From contig JAJYCH010000002.1 of NCBI GenBank assembly GCA_021778575.1, forward strand, positions 1-26,129: a stretch of 26,129 bases of DNA, read 5' to 3'. This document shows, one piece after another, positions 1-7,931 of this stretch. The first letter of the stretch is position 1, and each line of letters begins with the position of its first letter. Made by a program: the position numbers and the translations under genes. This DNA comes from Planctomycetota bacterium. GTDB taxonomy: Bacteria; Planctomycetota; Planctomycetia; Isosphaerales; Isosphaeraceae. The notes under the pieces were generated by a model that saw only the letters and a list, made by a program, of their open reading frames with translations, did no database searches and was not told where the DNA came from.

Positions 1-1
1 G

Positions 2-421
2 GGTTGGAGTGAAGTCGGCCGGAACGTGATCGGCGAGATGCAACTGGCGATTTTGCTCCGGAAGCACGGCGGCAAGCCGATCGCCGCAGGCTGGGATGGC
101 GACCGTTACGCGGTCTTCGAGGGGAAAGACGGGAAGCTCGGAGTCGTCTGGCTGACGACCTGGGATACCGAGGAGGACGCGAAGGATTTCGCCCGCCAGT
201 ACACCCGCTTCCAGACAACCAAGATGGGTGCGGGAGTCGAATCTCCCGAGGCATTCCCCGACGTCATCCGTCGTCCTCACGGTGGAACGATGTTCGCCGT
301 CGAACGGCGCGGGCTCGATGTCGCGGTGGTCGAGGGTTTCACGTCCGAGACGACCGAGAAACTGGTCGAATCGGCCTTCAAGGCGTCGAAGAAAGAGCTT
401 GAGCCGATCAAGAAGAAGTGA
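2..421 (+). CDS. Conserved hypothetical protein, 3' part only
   Basis: The frame is open from the left edge of the window to a TGA stop. A GTG at 26 could serve as a start, but the codons before it (G-W-S-E-V-G-R-N) read on naturally, so I take this as the C-terminal end of a longer gene that begins outside. The visible part has a compact mixed alpha/beta pattern, with the stretches GWDGDRYAVFEG and WDTEEDAKDFARQY, and a lysine-rich end (EPIKKK). Similar C-terminal segments occur in planctomycete hypothetical proteins, as far as I can recall. No catalytic motif can be seen in this fragment. It converges on the next gene with only about 15 bp between the two stops. Function unknown. Confidence 0.6.
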   Translation, partial: GWSEVGRNVIGEMQLAILLRKHGGKPIAAGWDGDRYAVFEGKDGKLGVVWLTTWDTEEDAKDFARQYTRFQTTKMGAGVESPEAFPDVIRRPHGGTMFAVERRGLDVAVVEGFTSETTEKLVESAFKASKKELEPIKKK

Positions 422-436
422 CGATTGATCGCATGC

Positions 437-652
437 TTATGTTTCCGGGTCAATCTCGGGATCGTGCCGGGGCTTCCGGTCGAATCCGTTCAGCACGGAC
501 GACCGGAAGATCCCCAGATCAGGCTCATCTTCGTGAGCCACTTCGGGATGCTCCGCGAGCCCTTGCTTGAGGAGCCGGCGGCGGTGCTTGCCGCCGGCTC
601 GCTTGATCTCACGCTTGAGCTGTCGGAGTTCGCGTTTCTTGTCCTGGTCCAT
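437..652 (-). CDS. Small basic hypothetical protein (71 aa)
   Basis: The start is set by a strong ribosome binding site: AGGAGGT lies five bases before the ATG at 652. The frame extends 18 codons further upstream, but nothing there resembles a start signal. The product begins MDQDKKRELRQLKREIKR, a highly charged and probably helical segment. A basic patch (KHRRRLLKQGL) and an acidic tail (HEDEPDLGIFRSS, then DPEIDPET) follow. There is no signal peptide, membrane segment or cysteine. Such a charged helix with an acidic tail could bind nucleic acid or a protein partner, but nothing here shows which. It lies 72 bp downstream of the alpha/beta hydrolase on the same strand and may share its transcript. 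Function unknown. Confidence 0.7.
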   Translation of the reverse strand: MDQDKKRELRQLKREIKRAGGKHRRRLLKQGLAEHPEVAHEDEPDLGIFRSSVLNGFDRKPRHDPEIDPET

Positions 653-724
653 GGGGGACCTCCTCGGGTTCGCCATCCCCTGCAAATGGCCGAACAGCAT
701 CGACACGAATGCCCGCGTCGAGGT

Positions 725-1579
725 TCAGCCTCGGTTCAAGGCCCGGCCGATCCAGTCGATCAGGTCGTGAGCGTAACGCGAGGGGTCGGCGTCGAACTCG
801 AAGGTATGATGTCCCTCGGGATAGTTGATCACCTCGCGCCGGGTCGAGGCGAGCGTCTCGAAATAGGCAAGTGTTTTCGCGTTATCGACGATTCGGTCCT
901 GACCGGCGAGCATCAACAGACAGGGCTGGTGAACCTTCGGTGGAATTCGCCTGACCACCCGATCGATGAAGCGGCTCGCGGCGAGCAACCGGGCCGTCGC
1001 CGCTCGAAGTCCGAGCGGGTCGTTGGCGATGAATTCCTGCCCGGCGTGGCTTGCGGTGAAGAGCGCGGGATCGCTGAGCGGGATCGAGAACGTTTTCTTC
1101 GGCTGGAAGAAGTACGCCAGGGCAATCCGCAACCGCTCTCCTCGCGTGACATCGACCCGGGGATGCAGGCCGGGACAGATCAACGCCAGTGCATCGACCA
1201 GATCGGGGCGGCGGCCGGCGGTGATCACGGCAAGCTTCCCGCCCCACGAGATCCCCACCAGAGCGATCGGCGCGGCCGGAATCTTTGCCTTCCATTCAGC
1301 CAGGTACTCGGCGACATCGTCGAGGAGCCGAGCCATGGACGGGGTGTCGCCCCGGTCGAGCCGGTTCGCTCCCGAGCCTCGACGGTCCGGGAAATGAGCC
1401 TCGAAACCAGCCTCCGCCAGGGTTCGCCCCAGGTTGTGATACCAGCCGCCGTGACTCTGGACGCCATGAAGAACCACGACCCGAGCCCGAGGCGGCCCGA
1501 TCGTCGGCCAGCGAGCCACGTGGATCGGGTATCCGTCGCCGGCCGTCCAGGTGGCGATTTCGGGCTGATTATCCGTCAT
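725..1579 (-). CDS. Alpha/beta hydrolase (lysophospholipase / S33-like)
   Basis: This is a 284-residue cytoplasmic alpha/beta hydrolase with no signal peptide. The oxyanion-side motif VVLHGVQSHGGWY is near residues 35-47. The nucleophile elbow GISWGG gives Ser111, the acid is probably Asp228 in LAGQDRIVD, and the base is His257 or His258 in PEGHHTFEF. The order and spacing fit the lysophospholipase/monoglyceride-lipase branch, which cleaves esters or thioesters; the substrate cannot be read from sequence. The ATG lies inside the last codons of the upstream enolase-superfamily gene, an 11-bp overlap, with GAGGT five bases before it. The two are therefore almost surely co-transcribed and translationally coupled, which suggests they act on one substrate. 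The stop is TGA. Confidence 0.88.
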   Translation of the reverse strand: MTDNQPEIATWTAGDGYPIHVARWPTIGPPRARVVVLHGVQSHGGWYHNLGRTLAEAGFEAHFPDRRGSGANRLDRGDTPSMARLLDDVAEYLAEWKAKIPAAPIALVGISWGGKLAVITAGRRPDLVDALALICPGLHPRVDVTRGERLRIALAYFFQPKKTFSIPLSDPALFTASHAGQEFIANDPLGLRAATARLLAASRFIDRVVRRIPPKVHQPCLLMLAGQDRIVDNAKTLAYFETLASTRREVINYPEGHHTFEFDADPSRYAHDLIDWIGRALNRG

Positions 1580-2756
1580 ACCGGACCTCGCGATGCAAGA
1601 CGGTCATCCGTTCCAGGGCCTCGGGCACGACGGTCACTCCCAGACCGGGTCCGGCGAGCGGTCGGGCTCGACCGCCATAGCGGAACGTGATGTCCTCGGC
1701 GATCAGGTTACTCGCCAGGACATGCCGATCATACGACCCTTCTAGGTAGCGAATCCCCTCGACCTGACAAGCAACCTGCCGACCGGCGGCCGACAGAATT
1801 CCGGTCTCACCCGGGTGACAACCCAGTTGAACCTGCAATCCCGACCGAGTGGCCAACGCCATGATCCGGAGCGACGGAATGATTCCGCCGCACTTCGAGA
1901 GCCGAACGTTGAGAATATCCGCCGTCCGCCGCTCGACCGCCCGGACAGCGTCGGGGTAGCCGCAGAGCGACTCGTCGAGCATCACCGGAACCCCCAGCCT
2001 CGGGCGGAGTTCCGTCAGACAATCGACCTCCGAATGGGCCACCGGTTGCTCCAGCGCCGAGGGTCGAAACCGGCGGAGCGGCGTGACTCGTTCCACCAGT
2101 TCACCGGCTTTCCACGACTCATTCGCATCGATCCGGATGTCCATCCGCCGACCAAGAACCTTGCGCAGTCGAGCCAGTCGCGCAGGATCGTCCTGACCAC
2201 CGACCCCGACCTTGACCTTGGTCTGCCGGAAGCCATAGACCCACATCTTCCAGGCGGAAACGACTTCTTTTTTTGCCGTTTCCGCCGTGATTGCCCCGCT
2301 GTAGCGAACAGGTAACGGCTTCGAGTTCAAGAACGGCTGAGCCGACTCGACCATCCGGACCGCGTCACCGATCGATCGTCCTTCGCGACGGGAATAGGCA
2401 TCGAGGATTGCCAGTTCCAGGGCACATCGGGCGGCGTTACCGGCCATGCCTCGCGGGTCTTCCCGGGTCTCGGGAAGTGCGAAATCCTCAAGCCGGCGTA
2501 CCACCTCGGCCAGAGTCGAGGTTCCATCAAGGAGCCTGGGCAGGTCGATCGCTTCCAGGCTGGCGAAGGTCGTTTCGATCGTCTCGCCCGTCACGTAGGA
2601 CCGAGGAACTCCTTCGCCGTAGCCCGTCGTGCCATCGGCCAGCGTGACCCGGACGACCAGGTTGTCCGAGGTGGCTCGCTCGAACGATGCATGACGGATG
2701 GGCTTCTTGAGCGGAACCAGGATGTGATAGAGGTCCAGGGATCGTGGGACGAACAT
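1569..2756 (-). CDS. Enolase-superfamily enzyme (muconate cycloisomerase / OSB synthase / epimerase group)
   Basis: The 395-residue product has the two-domain enolase-superfamily layout: an N-terminal capping domain (about 1-130) and a barrel (about 150-370). Catalytic residues of the muconate-lactonizing subgroup are visible: the K-x-K pair in TKVKVG (Lys180/Lys182), metal ligands Asp210 (RIDANE), Glu236 (LEQP) and Asp261 (LDES), and the opposite lysine Lys288 (LSKCGG). Enzymes of this subgroup remove a proton alpha to a carboxylate. Known members include o-succinylbenzoate synthase, N-acylamino acid racemase, dipeptide epimerase and cycloisomerases. No menaquinone gene is nearby, so OSB synthase is not supported over the others. 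The start ATG has AAGGAT about 12 bases upstream. The next gene overlaps its end by 11 bp. Confidence 0.88.
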   Translation of the reverse strand: MFVPRSLDLYHILVPLKKPIRHASFERATSDNLVVRVTLADGTTGYGEGVPRSYVTGETIETTFASLEAIDLPRLLDGTSTLAEVVRRLEDFALPETREDPRGMAGNAARCALELAILDAYSRREGRSIGDAVRMVESAQPFLNSKPLPVRYSGAITAETAKKEVVSAWKMWVYGFRQTKVKVGVGGQDDPARLARLRKVLGRRMDIRIDANESWKAGELVERVTPLRRFRPSALEQPVAHSEVDCLTELRPRLGVPVMLDESLCGYPDAVRAVERRTADILNVRLSKCGGIIPSLRIMALATRSGLQVQLGCHPGETGILSAAGRQVACQVEGIRYLEGSYDRHVLASNLIAEDITFRYGGRARPLAGPGLGVTVVPEALERMTVLHREVRYDG

Positions 2757-2905
2757 TGCGGGTCAAGATCCTTGAGGTTGCTGACAGGATCGATTCGGCA
2801 GGCCATCCATTTTGCACCATCCGTGTGAGGATAGGCGTCGCCCAGGTTGCCTGGTTTGTTTGAGCCCGGCCTTACTTCGGGAATAATCGGGATGAACGTG
2901 TCGAG

Positions 2906-4231
2906 CTAACGGGTCTGGAGCAGCGAGAGCCCGATCAAGCCCAGGATCAAGCCGCCGATAATCCCCAGTCGACGCTCCCAGATGTGCCTTCGCTGGGATC
3001 GAGAGAAGCGTGCGCGGAACCGGCTCGCGGCAACTCCGACTCCGACCAGGACCGTTGCCATTCCCAGGCTGAAGGCACCCAGAAGAACCAGACCCAGACC
3101 TAAACGATCGATCGCGCCGGCGACGAGGACCAGGGCCACCGCCTCCCAGCATGGGATGGCTCCTCCCGCCAGGGCCAGAGGGATGATTCCTCGGCTGGTT
3201 GTTGAGATCGGGTCGTGTGACAACTCTTCACAATGTTCACCGTACCCAGCCAGGTGCCGGCCGATCTTCCAGAAGCCAATGCCGGCGATGATAAAGCCGG
3301 TGACATGGGCCAGGATCAGGTGGATGCTGCCTTCGCGGATCGATCGGGTCGTCCAGAGAACCGCCGCGACCAGCCCGACACTGGTCATGTGAGCGATGGC
3401 CGTGAGCAGGCCCAGCAGAGCGCCTCGGGCTGGTCCCGAGCCAGGACCGAGCGACGACGCCAGGACAATCGTCTTGCCATGCCCCGGTTGGATCGCGTGG
3501 GCGGCGCCCAGGACGAACGCGGCAAGCCAGAGCAGCGCCACGGAACGGCTGGCGTCACGATCGAGAAGTCGCGAGAGCGGATTGTCCGAAATGCTGGAGG
3601 AAGCGGGAGTTATCGCGACCGGTTCCGCCGTCGGCTGAGGTCCGGAACTTGGCGTGAGGGCGAAATCCACCGTCAGCCGACGGGTCCGGCGCTCCTCGTC
3701 CTTGTCGAGCTGCCAGACCGGCTTGATCGGAATGGCCGTCACGTCCGTCGGCAGGGTATCGCCGTCGACCCGGACACCACCTGTCGGCCGGAGGGCCAGT
3801 CGACTGGTTCCTTCGCTGGCAAGATAGTTGGTGTCGTTGATCGTCAAGCGGCCGCTCGGGGCAATCGTGCTCTCGAAGTGAAAGACAAAGATCGGATGCC
3901 CTTCGATGAGCAAATCGAAGCCAACCGATCGAAGTTCGACTTCCTCGCCATTGACGGTGACGAGCAGCCCTTTGGCATTGAGCGGGCCGGTGACCCGCCC
4001 ATATTCCTCGAACCAACCTCGCCGATCCGCCCCCGGCAGTTCGCCGATGATCTGGCGAAGGTCCTGGGTAAGCGTCAGCTCGGAAAGTCCGACCTGATAG
4101 TCGACGCGCAGTCGTCCCGGTTCGAGAATCGCCTGGATCGATCGGTCAACTCGCGCGTTGGGGATGTCATGCGCCAGGCATGATCCTGGAATCAGCAGGA
4201 TCAGACCAAGACGAAGCAAGAATTCGCGCAT
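2906..4231 (-). CDS. NicO-type nickel/cobalt transporter with secreted N-terminal domain
   Basis: I choose the ATG at 4231 (441 aa). A TTG at 4258 in the same frame would overlap the upstream gene and spoil the signal peptide. The product opens with a signal peptide (MREFLLRLGLILLIPGSCLA). An extracytoplasmic beta-rich domain follows to about residue 200, then a proline/serine linker, then a membrane domain of about six helices from residue 230 on. The first helix of that domain carries GAAHAIQPGHGK (about 243-253), matching the H-x-x-x-PGH-x-K signature of the NicO/RcnA family. That family moves Ni2+ or Co2+ across the inner membrane. An intervening loop has EHCEELSHD, which could bind metal. 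The stop is TAG, so TAG is a working stop codon in this genome. The N-terminal domain has no assigned role. Direction of transport is not evident. Confidence 0.8.
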   Translation of the reverse strand: MREFLLRLGLILLIPGSCLAHDIPNARVDRSIQAILEPGRLRVDYQVGLSELTLTQDLRQIIGELPGADRRGWFEEYGRVTGPLNAKGLLVTVNGEEVELRSVGFDLLIEGHPIFVFHFESTIAPSGRLTINDTNYLASEGTSRLALRPTGGVRVDGDTLPTDVTAIPIKPVWQLDKDEERRTRRLTVDFALTPSSGPQPTAEPVAITPASSSISDNPLSRLLDRDASRSVALLWLAAFVLGAAHAIQPGHGKTIVLASSLGPGSGPARGALLGLLTAIAHMTSVGLVAAVLWTTRSIREGSIHLILAHVTGFIIAGIGFWKIGRHLAGYGEHCEELSHDPISTTSRGIIPLALAGGAIPCWEAVALVLVAGAIDRLGLGLVLLGAFSLGMATVLVGVGVAASRFRARFSRSQRRHIWERRLGIIGGLILGLIGLSLLQTR

Positions 4232-4241
4232 CGTCGGAGGC

Positions 4242-4622
4242 TCAATAGAACTTCTCAAGAGCCCGCCCGACGATGTAAATCACCTGGCTCCGGCTCACCG
4301 GTTTGGCCAGGACGCTGAAGGCCTGGGCCGAGAGCGCCCGACGCATCAGGCTTTCGTCCTGATCGCCCGAGATCAAGATCATGGGAAACATCCCCTTGAT
4401 CTGGCGGAAGATCGCCATGGTCTCCAGCCCCGAGAGCTTGGGCAGATGCATGTCCATCAGGGCCACGTGAACATCGTGGCTGTGGACGATCTCGATGGCT
4501 TCCTCGCCCCCCCCGGCAAGGAAGGTTCGGAATCCGACCGGTTCGAAGATCTCCCGAAACGTATCCCGCATCGCGGGATCGTCATCGGTGACCAGAATCG
4601 AGAACGGTCGTTCCAGGGTCAT
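4242..4622 (-). CDS. Receiver-only response regulator
   Basis: The 126-residue product is a single CheY-like receiver domain with no output domain. The acidic pocket is Asp13/Asp14 (VTDDDP), the phosphoacceptor is Asp57 in ALMDMHLP, the switch hydroxyl is Ser85 (LISGDQ), and the conserved lysine is Lys107 in LAKPVS. All key residues are present, so it should be phosphorylatable. The ATG at 4622 is chosen because the receiver fold starts directly after it; a longer frame upstream to 4883 translates to unstructured sequence and overlaps the neighbouring gene. No histidine kinase is in the window, so its partner lies elsewhere. Only 10 bp separate its stop from the transporter start, so the two are probably co-transcribed. 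Confidence 0.85.
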   Translation of the reverse strand: MTLERPFSILVTDDDPAMRDTFREIFEPVGFRTFLAGGGEEAIEIVHSHDVHVALMDMHLPKLSGLETMAIFRQIKGMFPMILISGDQDESLMRRALSAQAFSVLAKPVSRSQVIYIVGRALEKFY

Positions 4623-4709
4623 GAATGACCTTGTTGTACGGACCAGGGGCGAAATTGAGCAGAAGTTGTACCACAAAGAAACGTACGCAATTTCGGGACC
4701 GACGGCATG

Positions 4710-4738
4710 AGCCGGGCGATCATTTGACTCGCCCGGCT
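4710..4738 (-). terminator. Hairpin after the DUF1571 gene
   Basis: Between the DUF1571 gene stop and the response-regulator start lies a perfect 10-bp GC-rich stem: 4710-4719 (AGCCGGGCGA) pairs with 4729-4738 around a 9-nt loop. It lacks a T tract on either side, so it could be a weak or factor-assisted terminator, or an mRNA 3'-end stabiliser, rather than a classical intrinsic terminator. It suggests that the response regulator has its own transcript. Confidence 0.5.
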
Positions 4739-4839
4739 TCATAACTTCAATCATAGCAGAGTCATGGCAAAATTCCAGGCGATCGTGACGAGATTTCCGG
4801 ATCGGGAGCGACTGCCTCGGACTTCGCCAGAATGGCAGG

Positions 4840-5997
4840 CTACTGAGGCGTCGAGTCAGCCGGAGCCGCAGCCTCGAATTCATTCGACGACCGGGTCATC
4901 CGGCTGAACAGCCCGCGTGGTTGTCCCCATCGAGCGATCGGGTCGAAGGCGTCGGTCGCGGTCAATTCGGTCGGGTTTGCCTTGATGTCGTGGAAGAGAT
5001 AGCGTTCGAGCAACTCGCCACGGGCATCGACCGCCTGGACGAGGCTCGGCAAATGGTTTTCCACGTCGAGGTAGACTCGCCAGTTCTCGCCCGAGGGAGT
5101 GGTCCGCGTCAGACAATGCGCGGGATGGTCGAGCCCCTTGGGCGTCTCGATTCCCGTGTACGTTAACGCGTTGGCGTTCACGCCGTTTTCCAGTCCTTCG
5201 ATGAGCGAGTCGAAGCCCGCCTCGGTGACGGGATGGCGGCTGTTTCGCATGACCATCGGGCTCTCGGGATTGAGCGAGAGCCGGGGCAAGGCCGGGTTGG
5301 CCATCTTGATGTGCATCTGGCCGCCTGGTTCGTCGGATCGGTAGAGTGCCTCACGTCCCTTGTTCGGTCCGTCCGGCCAGGAGAGGCGAACCGCCAGGGG
5401 TGTACGTCGGATCGCCAGCACGACATCCTCTTCCGGAAGCAACGAGCCGTTGACCCGTTCCTGACGGTGGAGCGAGACCTCGTAGCATGTCATGGCTTCG
5501 AGAGCCGTCCGGGCCTGGACGACCAGGGTCTCCGGCTTGATCTCGGGCTTCCGTTCCGCGGCGGCGAGAATTCGCGAGGCATCGGGGACGCCCGACCGCG
5601 TCGAGGCAAGCTGGACCCCCGAATTGGGATCAACCGGCCGTGGGCCGAGCAGCGAGACACCGACTGCGCTCGAAGGATTGTTTGTATCGACCTGGGCGGG
5701 CAAGAGCGCCGGGCCGGCTTCTTTCACTTCGGTCAGGATCGCGCCGGGGGGCATTGGCTCGCCGGGCTGACTGACCGAATTCGGGCTCGGCATCAAGACC
5801 CGAGGCTGGTGATTCTGGGCATAAATGTCGTTGGATTCTTCGACACGCCCCAGTTCGCCGATCCGACTATCGCCAAAGATCTGCGATTTGATCTCGGCGC
5901 AGCCGGACAGGCTGAGCCAGAGCAGGCTCGACAGCCCAAGAATCCAGCGGGGGCTCGGTGCGAGCCTCGACTTAACGCGATCCATCGCCGGGACCAT
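4840..5997 (-). CDS. DUF1571-type lipoprotein
   Basis: The 385-residue product has a lipoprotein signal: a basic N terminus, a hydrophobic core and the lipobox LSGC with Cys33. A proline-rich, probably disordered region runs from about 40 to 150. A conserved domain follows from about 155 to the C terminus, beginning near TALEAMTCYEVSLHRQERVNG and containing VRLSWPDGPNKGREALYR; this pattern is typical of planctomycete DUF1571 proteins. The fold resembles outer-membrane lipoprotein-sorting (LolA/LolB-like) domains, but no function has been established that I know of. The ATG at 5997 has GGGGAG seven bases upstream; an internal ATG at 5985 is less well placed. The stop is TAG. Confidence 0.8.
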   Translation of the reverse strand: MVPAMDRVKSRLAPSPRWILGLSSLLWLSLSGCAEIKSQIFGDSRIGELGRVEESNDIYAQNHQPRVLMPSPNSVSQPGEPMPPGAILTEVKEAGPALLPAQVDTNNPSSAVGVSLLGPRPVDPNSGVQLASTRSGVPDASRILAAAERKPEIKPETLVVQARTALEAMTCYEVSLHRQERVNGSLLPEEDVVLAIRRTPLAVRLSWPDGPNKGREALYRSDEPGGQMHIKMANPALPRLSLNPESPMVMRNSRHPVTEAGFDSLIEGLENGVNANALTYTGIETPKGLDHPAHCLTRTTPSGENWRVYLDVENHLPSLVQAVDARGELLERYLFHDIKANPTELTATDAFDPIARWGQPRGLFSRMTRSSNEFEAAAPADSTPQ

Positions 5998-6113
5998 ATC
6001 GGGTCTCCCCCTCTGTGGGGATCAAGGTCATCGCGAGTCAGTATAAGTGCCTGCGATCCGGTTCGATTACCAGAATCGGCGGAATCCAACAATCCCGGTT
6101 CGCGTCGGATGGA

Positions 6114-7817
6114 TCAGGCGTGAGCCGAGATCCGGAGACCCGGAAGGCGGAAACCGTCGATCGCTTCGAGATCGGAAAGCAAGCACGGCTGTTTATACTG
6201 TTCGACGGTTCCCCCGCTTCGCGACAGCCGCCTCCGCTGGAAATCGGCCCATCCCCCGACGGGAATTCGGAATGGACGGATCGCGCCGAGGCGGAGGGTC
6301 TCGCGTTTGTTTTCGTATTCGAGGTTCACGCGGCGAAGCTGCTCCTCGACCTCGGCCGTCAATCGTTCGAGTGCCCCGGCGTCGGGAAGGTCTCCCTCCT
6401 CGACCAGGAGATTGTAATACGGCGGTTCTCCCCAGCTTGGCAGAACCAGGAACGACCGGAGCTTGACCCCTTGAGCCTTCATCGCGGCGTTGACCGCGGC
6501 GACGACCTGATACTCGGAGAGCTTTTCTCCCGTCAGGCTGGAGAAATGCGCACCCTTGTTGAGGAATTCGAGGAGCGGGGTCTTGCCGTGGAAGCCGACA
6601 CACCGCACCAGGTCGTGGATCATGTAGCGGTAGAGCCCGCCCGCCGTGGTCGGAACCACAAAGTAACGCCCGCCCTCGACCAGGTCGACCGCCTCGACGA
6701 CCTCGGGATTGTCTTTCCCCTCGTCCCCTTCGGGAATGAACTCGAAGTAGTGGCGAGCGATGTCGAGCACCCCGGCGGGGGTTCCATCCTCGATCGGAAT
6801 CGTGAATCGCCCTTCCGAGGCGATCAAGCCGACGTCGCGAACCGGGCGATCGCCAAAGTATTCGGGATAGCCCTGGAGGTAGGCCCCCATCGTTCCGCCC
6901 GTCCAGTTGGCCAGAAACTGCAGGTTGGGCCAGTAATCCCTGGGCAGGAGTCGGCCGGTCCGCTCGACGATCGCTTCGAGCCGACGGGCCGTTGCTTTCC
7001 GCTTCCAGCGCGAGCGGAATCGAATGGCCTGACGAACCTCGTCGGGGATCGTCCACTTCTCGTCGATCGTTCCGTCGGCGATATCGCGGATCAAGATACT
7101 TTTTTCGCGATCACCGAGTCGGGCGATGGCGAGAATCGTGCTGGGGTTGGCGGCGATGGTCGCCCCCAGGTCGCGATAGACCGAGAGCCGGAGCGCCAGG
7201 TAATATTTCGATTCGACATCCTTGATCTTGGATGCGGAAGGCGGCATGCAATAGGTCACCCGGACCAGCGGGTTCTGCATCTGGGCGGTCAGCCCGGTGA
7301 TCGCTCCGCACGGAATTCCGCCCGGCGTGAACGACTCGCGCCAGTCGCTGGCGAGTTGCAGGATCGGCATCAATCCAGAGTCGAGCATTCCCGGGTGGGC
7401 GTCGAACGCCTGAATCCCCCAGATGGTCCAGCCGGCTCGATAGTTTTCGAGGGATTCGCGAGTGACCGGGATCGTCTTGGGTCGGTTGGTCGTGCCCGAG
7501 GTCAGGGCGAACATCATCACGGCGGTCCCTCGACCGAAAAGTGCGCCAAGATCTCCCTGGCGAACCTTATCGATGTAGGGTTCGTGACGATCATAACCGG
7601 CTATGGGTATTTGCTTCCGGAAATCGGCGACCGACTTGATCGCGCCGAAATGGTGATCGCGACCGAACTGGCTATCGGCATGACGCGCGATCCGCGACAG
7701 CAGGAGATCGCGCTGAGTCGGCCCGGCCTGCTTGGTCAGATCGAGAAAGTGGCGAGCCTCGGCCCGAGCACGATTCATCAAAGGCAAGCCGACAAACTTG
7801 CGGATCGAATTGATCAT
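6114..7817 (-). CDS. GH3-family acyl-acid amido synthetase-like enzyme
   Basis: The 567-residue product matches the GH3 branch of the adenylate-forming superfamily in length and motif order. Motif I is FALTSGTTNRPKTIPVT (about 103-119, phosphate-binding), motif II is the ASEGRF segment in the middle of the protein, and motif III is GLYRYMIHDLV. A C-terminal cap domain follows. Plant GH3 enzymes activate a carboxylate as the acyl-adenylate and join it to an amino acid; bacterial members are mostly uncharacterised, so the substrate here is unknown. It is soluble, with no signal peptide. The start has AAGGAT about 12 bases upstream. It lies downstream of the ketosynthase/dehydratase set and a hydrolase on the same strand, which makes a role in releasing or conjugating the acyl product possible but unproven. 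Confidence 0.85.
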   Translation of the reverse strand: MINSIRKFVGLPLMNRARAEARHFLDLTKQAGPTQRDLLLSRIARHADSQFGRDHHFGAIKSVADFRKQIPIAGYDRHEPYIDKVRQGDLGALFGRGTAVMMFALTSGTTNRPKTIPVTRESLENYRAGWTIWGIQAFDAHPGMLDSGLMPILQLASDWRESFTPGGIPCGAITGLTAQMQNPLVRVTYCMPPSASKIKDVESKYYLALRLSVYRDLGATIAANPSTILAIARLGDREKSILIRDIADGTIDEKWTIPDEVRQAIRFRSRWKRKATARRLEAIVERTGRLLPRDYWPNLQFLANWTGGTMGAYLQGYPEYFGDRPVRDVGLIASEGRFTIPIEDGTPAGVLDIARHYFEFIPEGDEGKDNPEVVEAVDLVEGGRYFVVPTTAGGLYRYMIHDLVRCVGFHGKTPLLEFLNKGAHFSSLTGEKLSEYQVVAAVNAAMKAQGVKLRSFLVLPSWGEPPYYNLLVEEGDLPDAGALERLTAEVEEQLRRVNLEYENKRETLRLGAIRPFRIPVGGWADFQRRRLSRSGGTVEQYKQPCLLSDLEAIDGFRLPGLRISAHA

Positions 7818-7931
7818 CGTCAGCCGCCCATCCTTGTCGGAATCGTGACAGGTTCGCCATCGATCGCGAAAATAGCCCTGATAAACAAACCTGTCAAGGG
7901 CGGTAACGTCTGAGAAATGAGCATGCTTCGA

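Noticed and set aside
425..1690. A + strand open frame of 421 codons across the hydrolase and enolase genes
   Set aside because: It lies antisense to two genes with complete catalytic motifs. Its translation is rich in Arg, Pro and Gly without any domain, as expected for opposite-strand shadows in GC-rich DNA.
4623..4883. N-terminal extension of the response regulator up to 4883
   Set aside because: The extra 87 residues have no domain, would overlap the DUF1571 gene and include the hairpin at 4710-4738. The receiver fold starts right at the ATG at 4622.
6055..6085. A T-arm-like GGTTCGATT motif suggesting a tRNA
   Set aside because: The flanking bases do not form the T stem, and no acceptor or anticodon arm is found around it.
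6015..7913. A + strand open frame of 632 codons opposite the GH3-type gene
   Set aside because: The - strand frame has all GH3 motifs in order. The + strand product has no recognisable domain or ribosome binding site.
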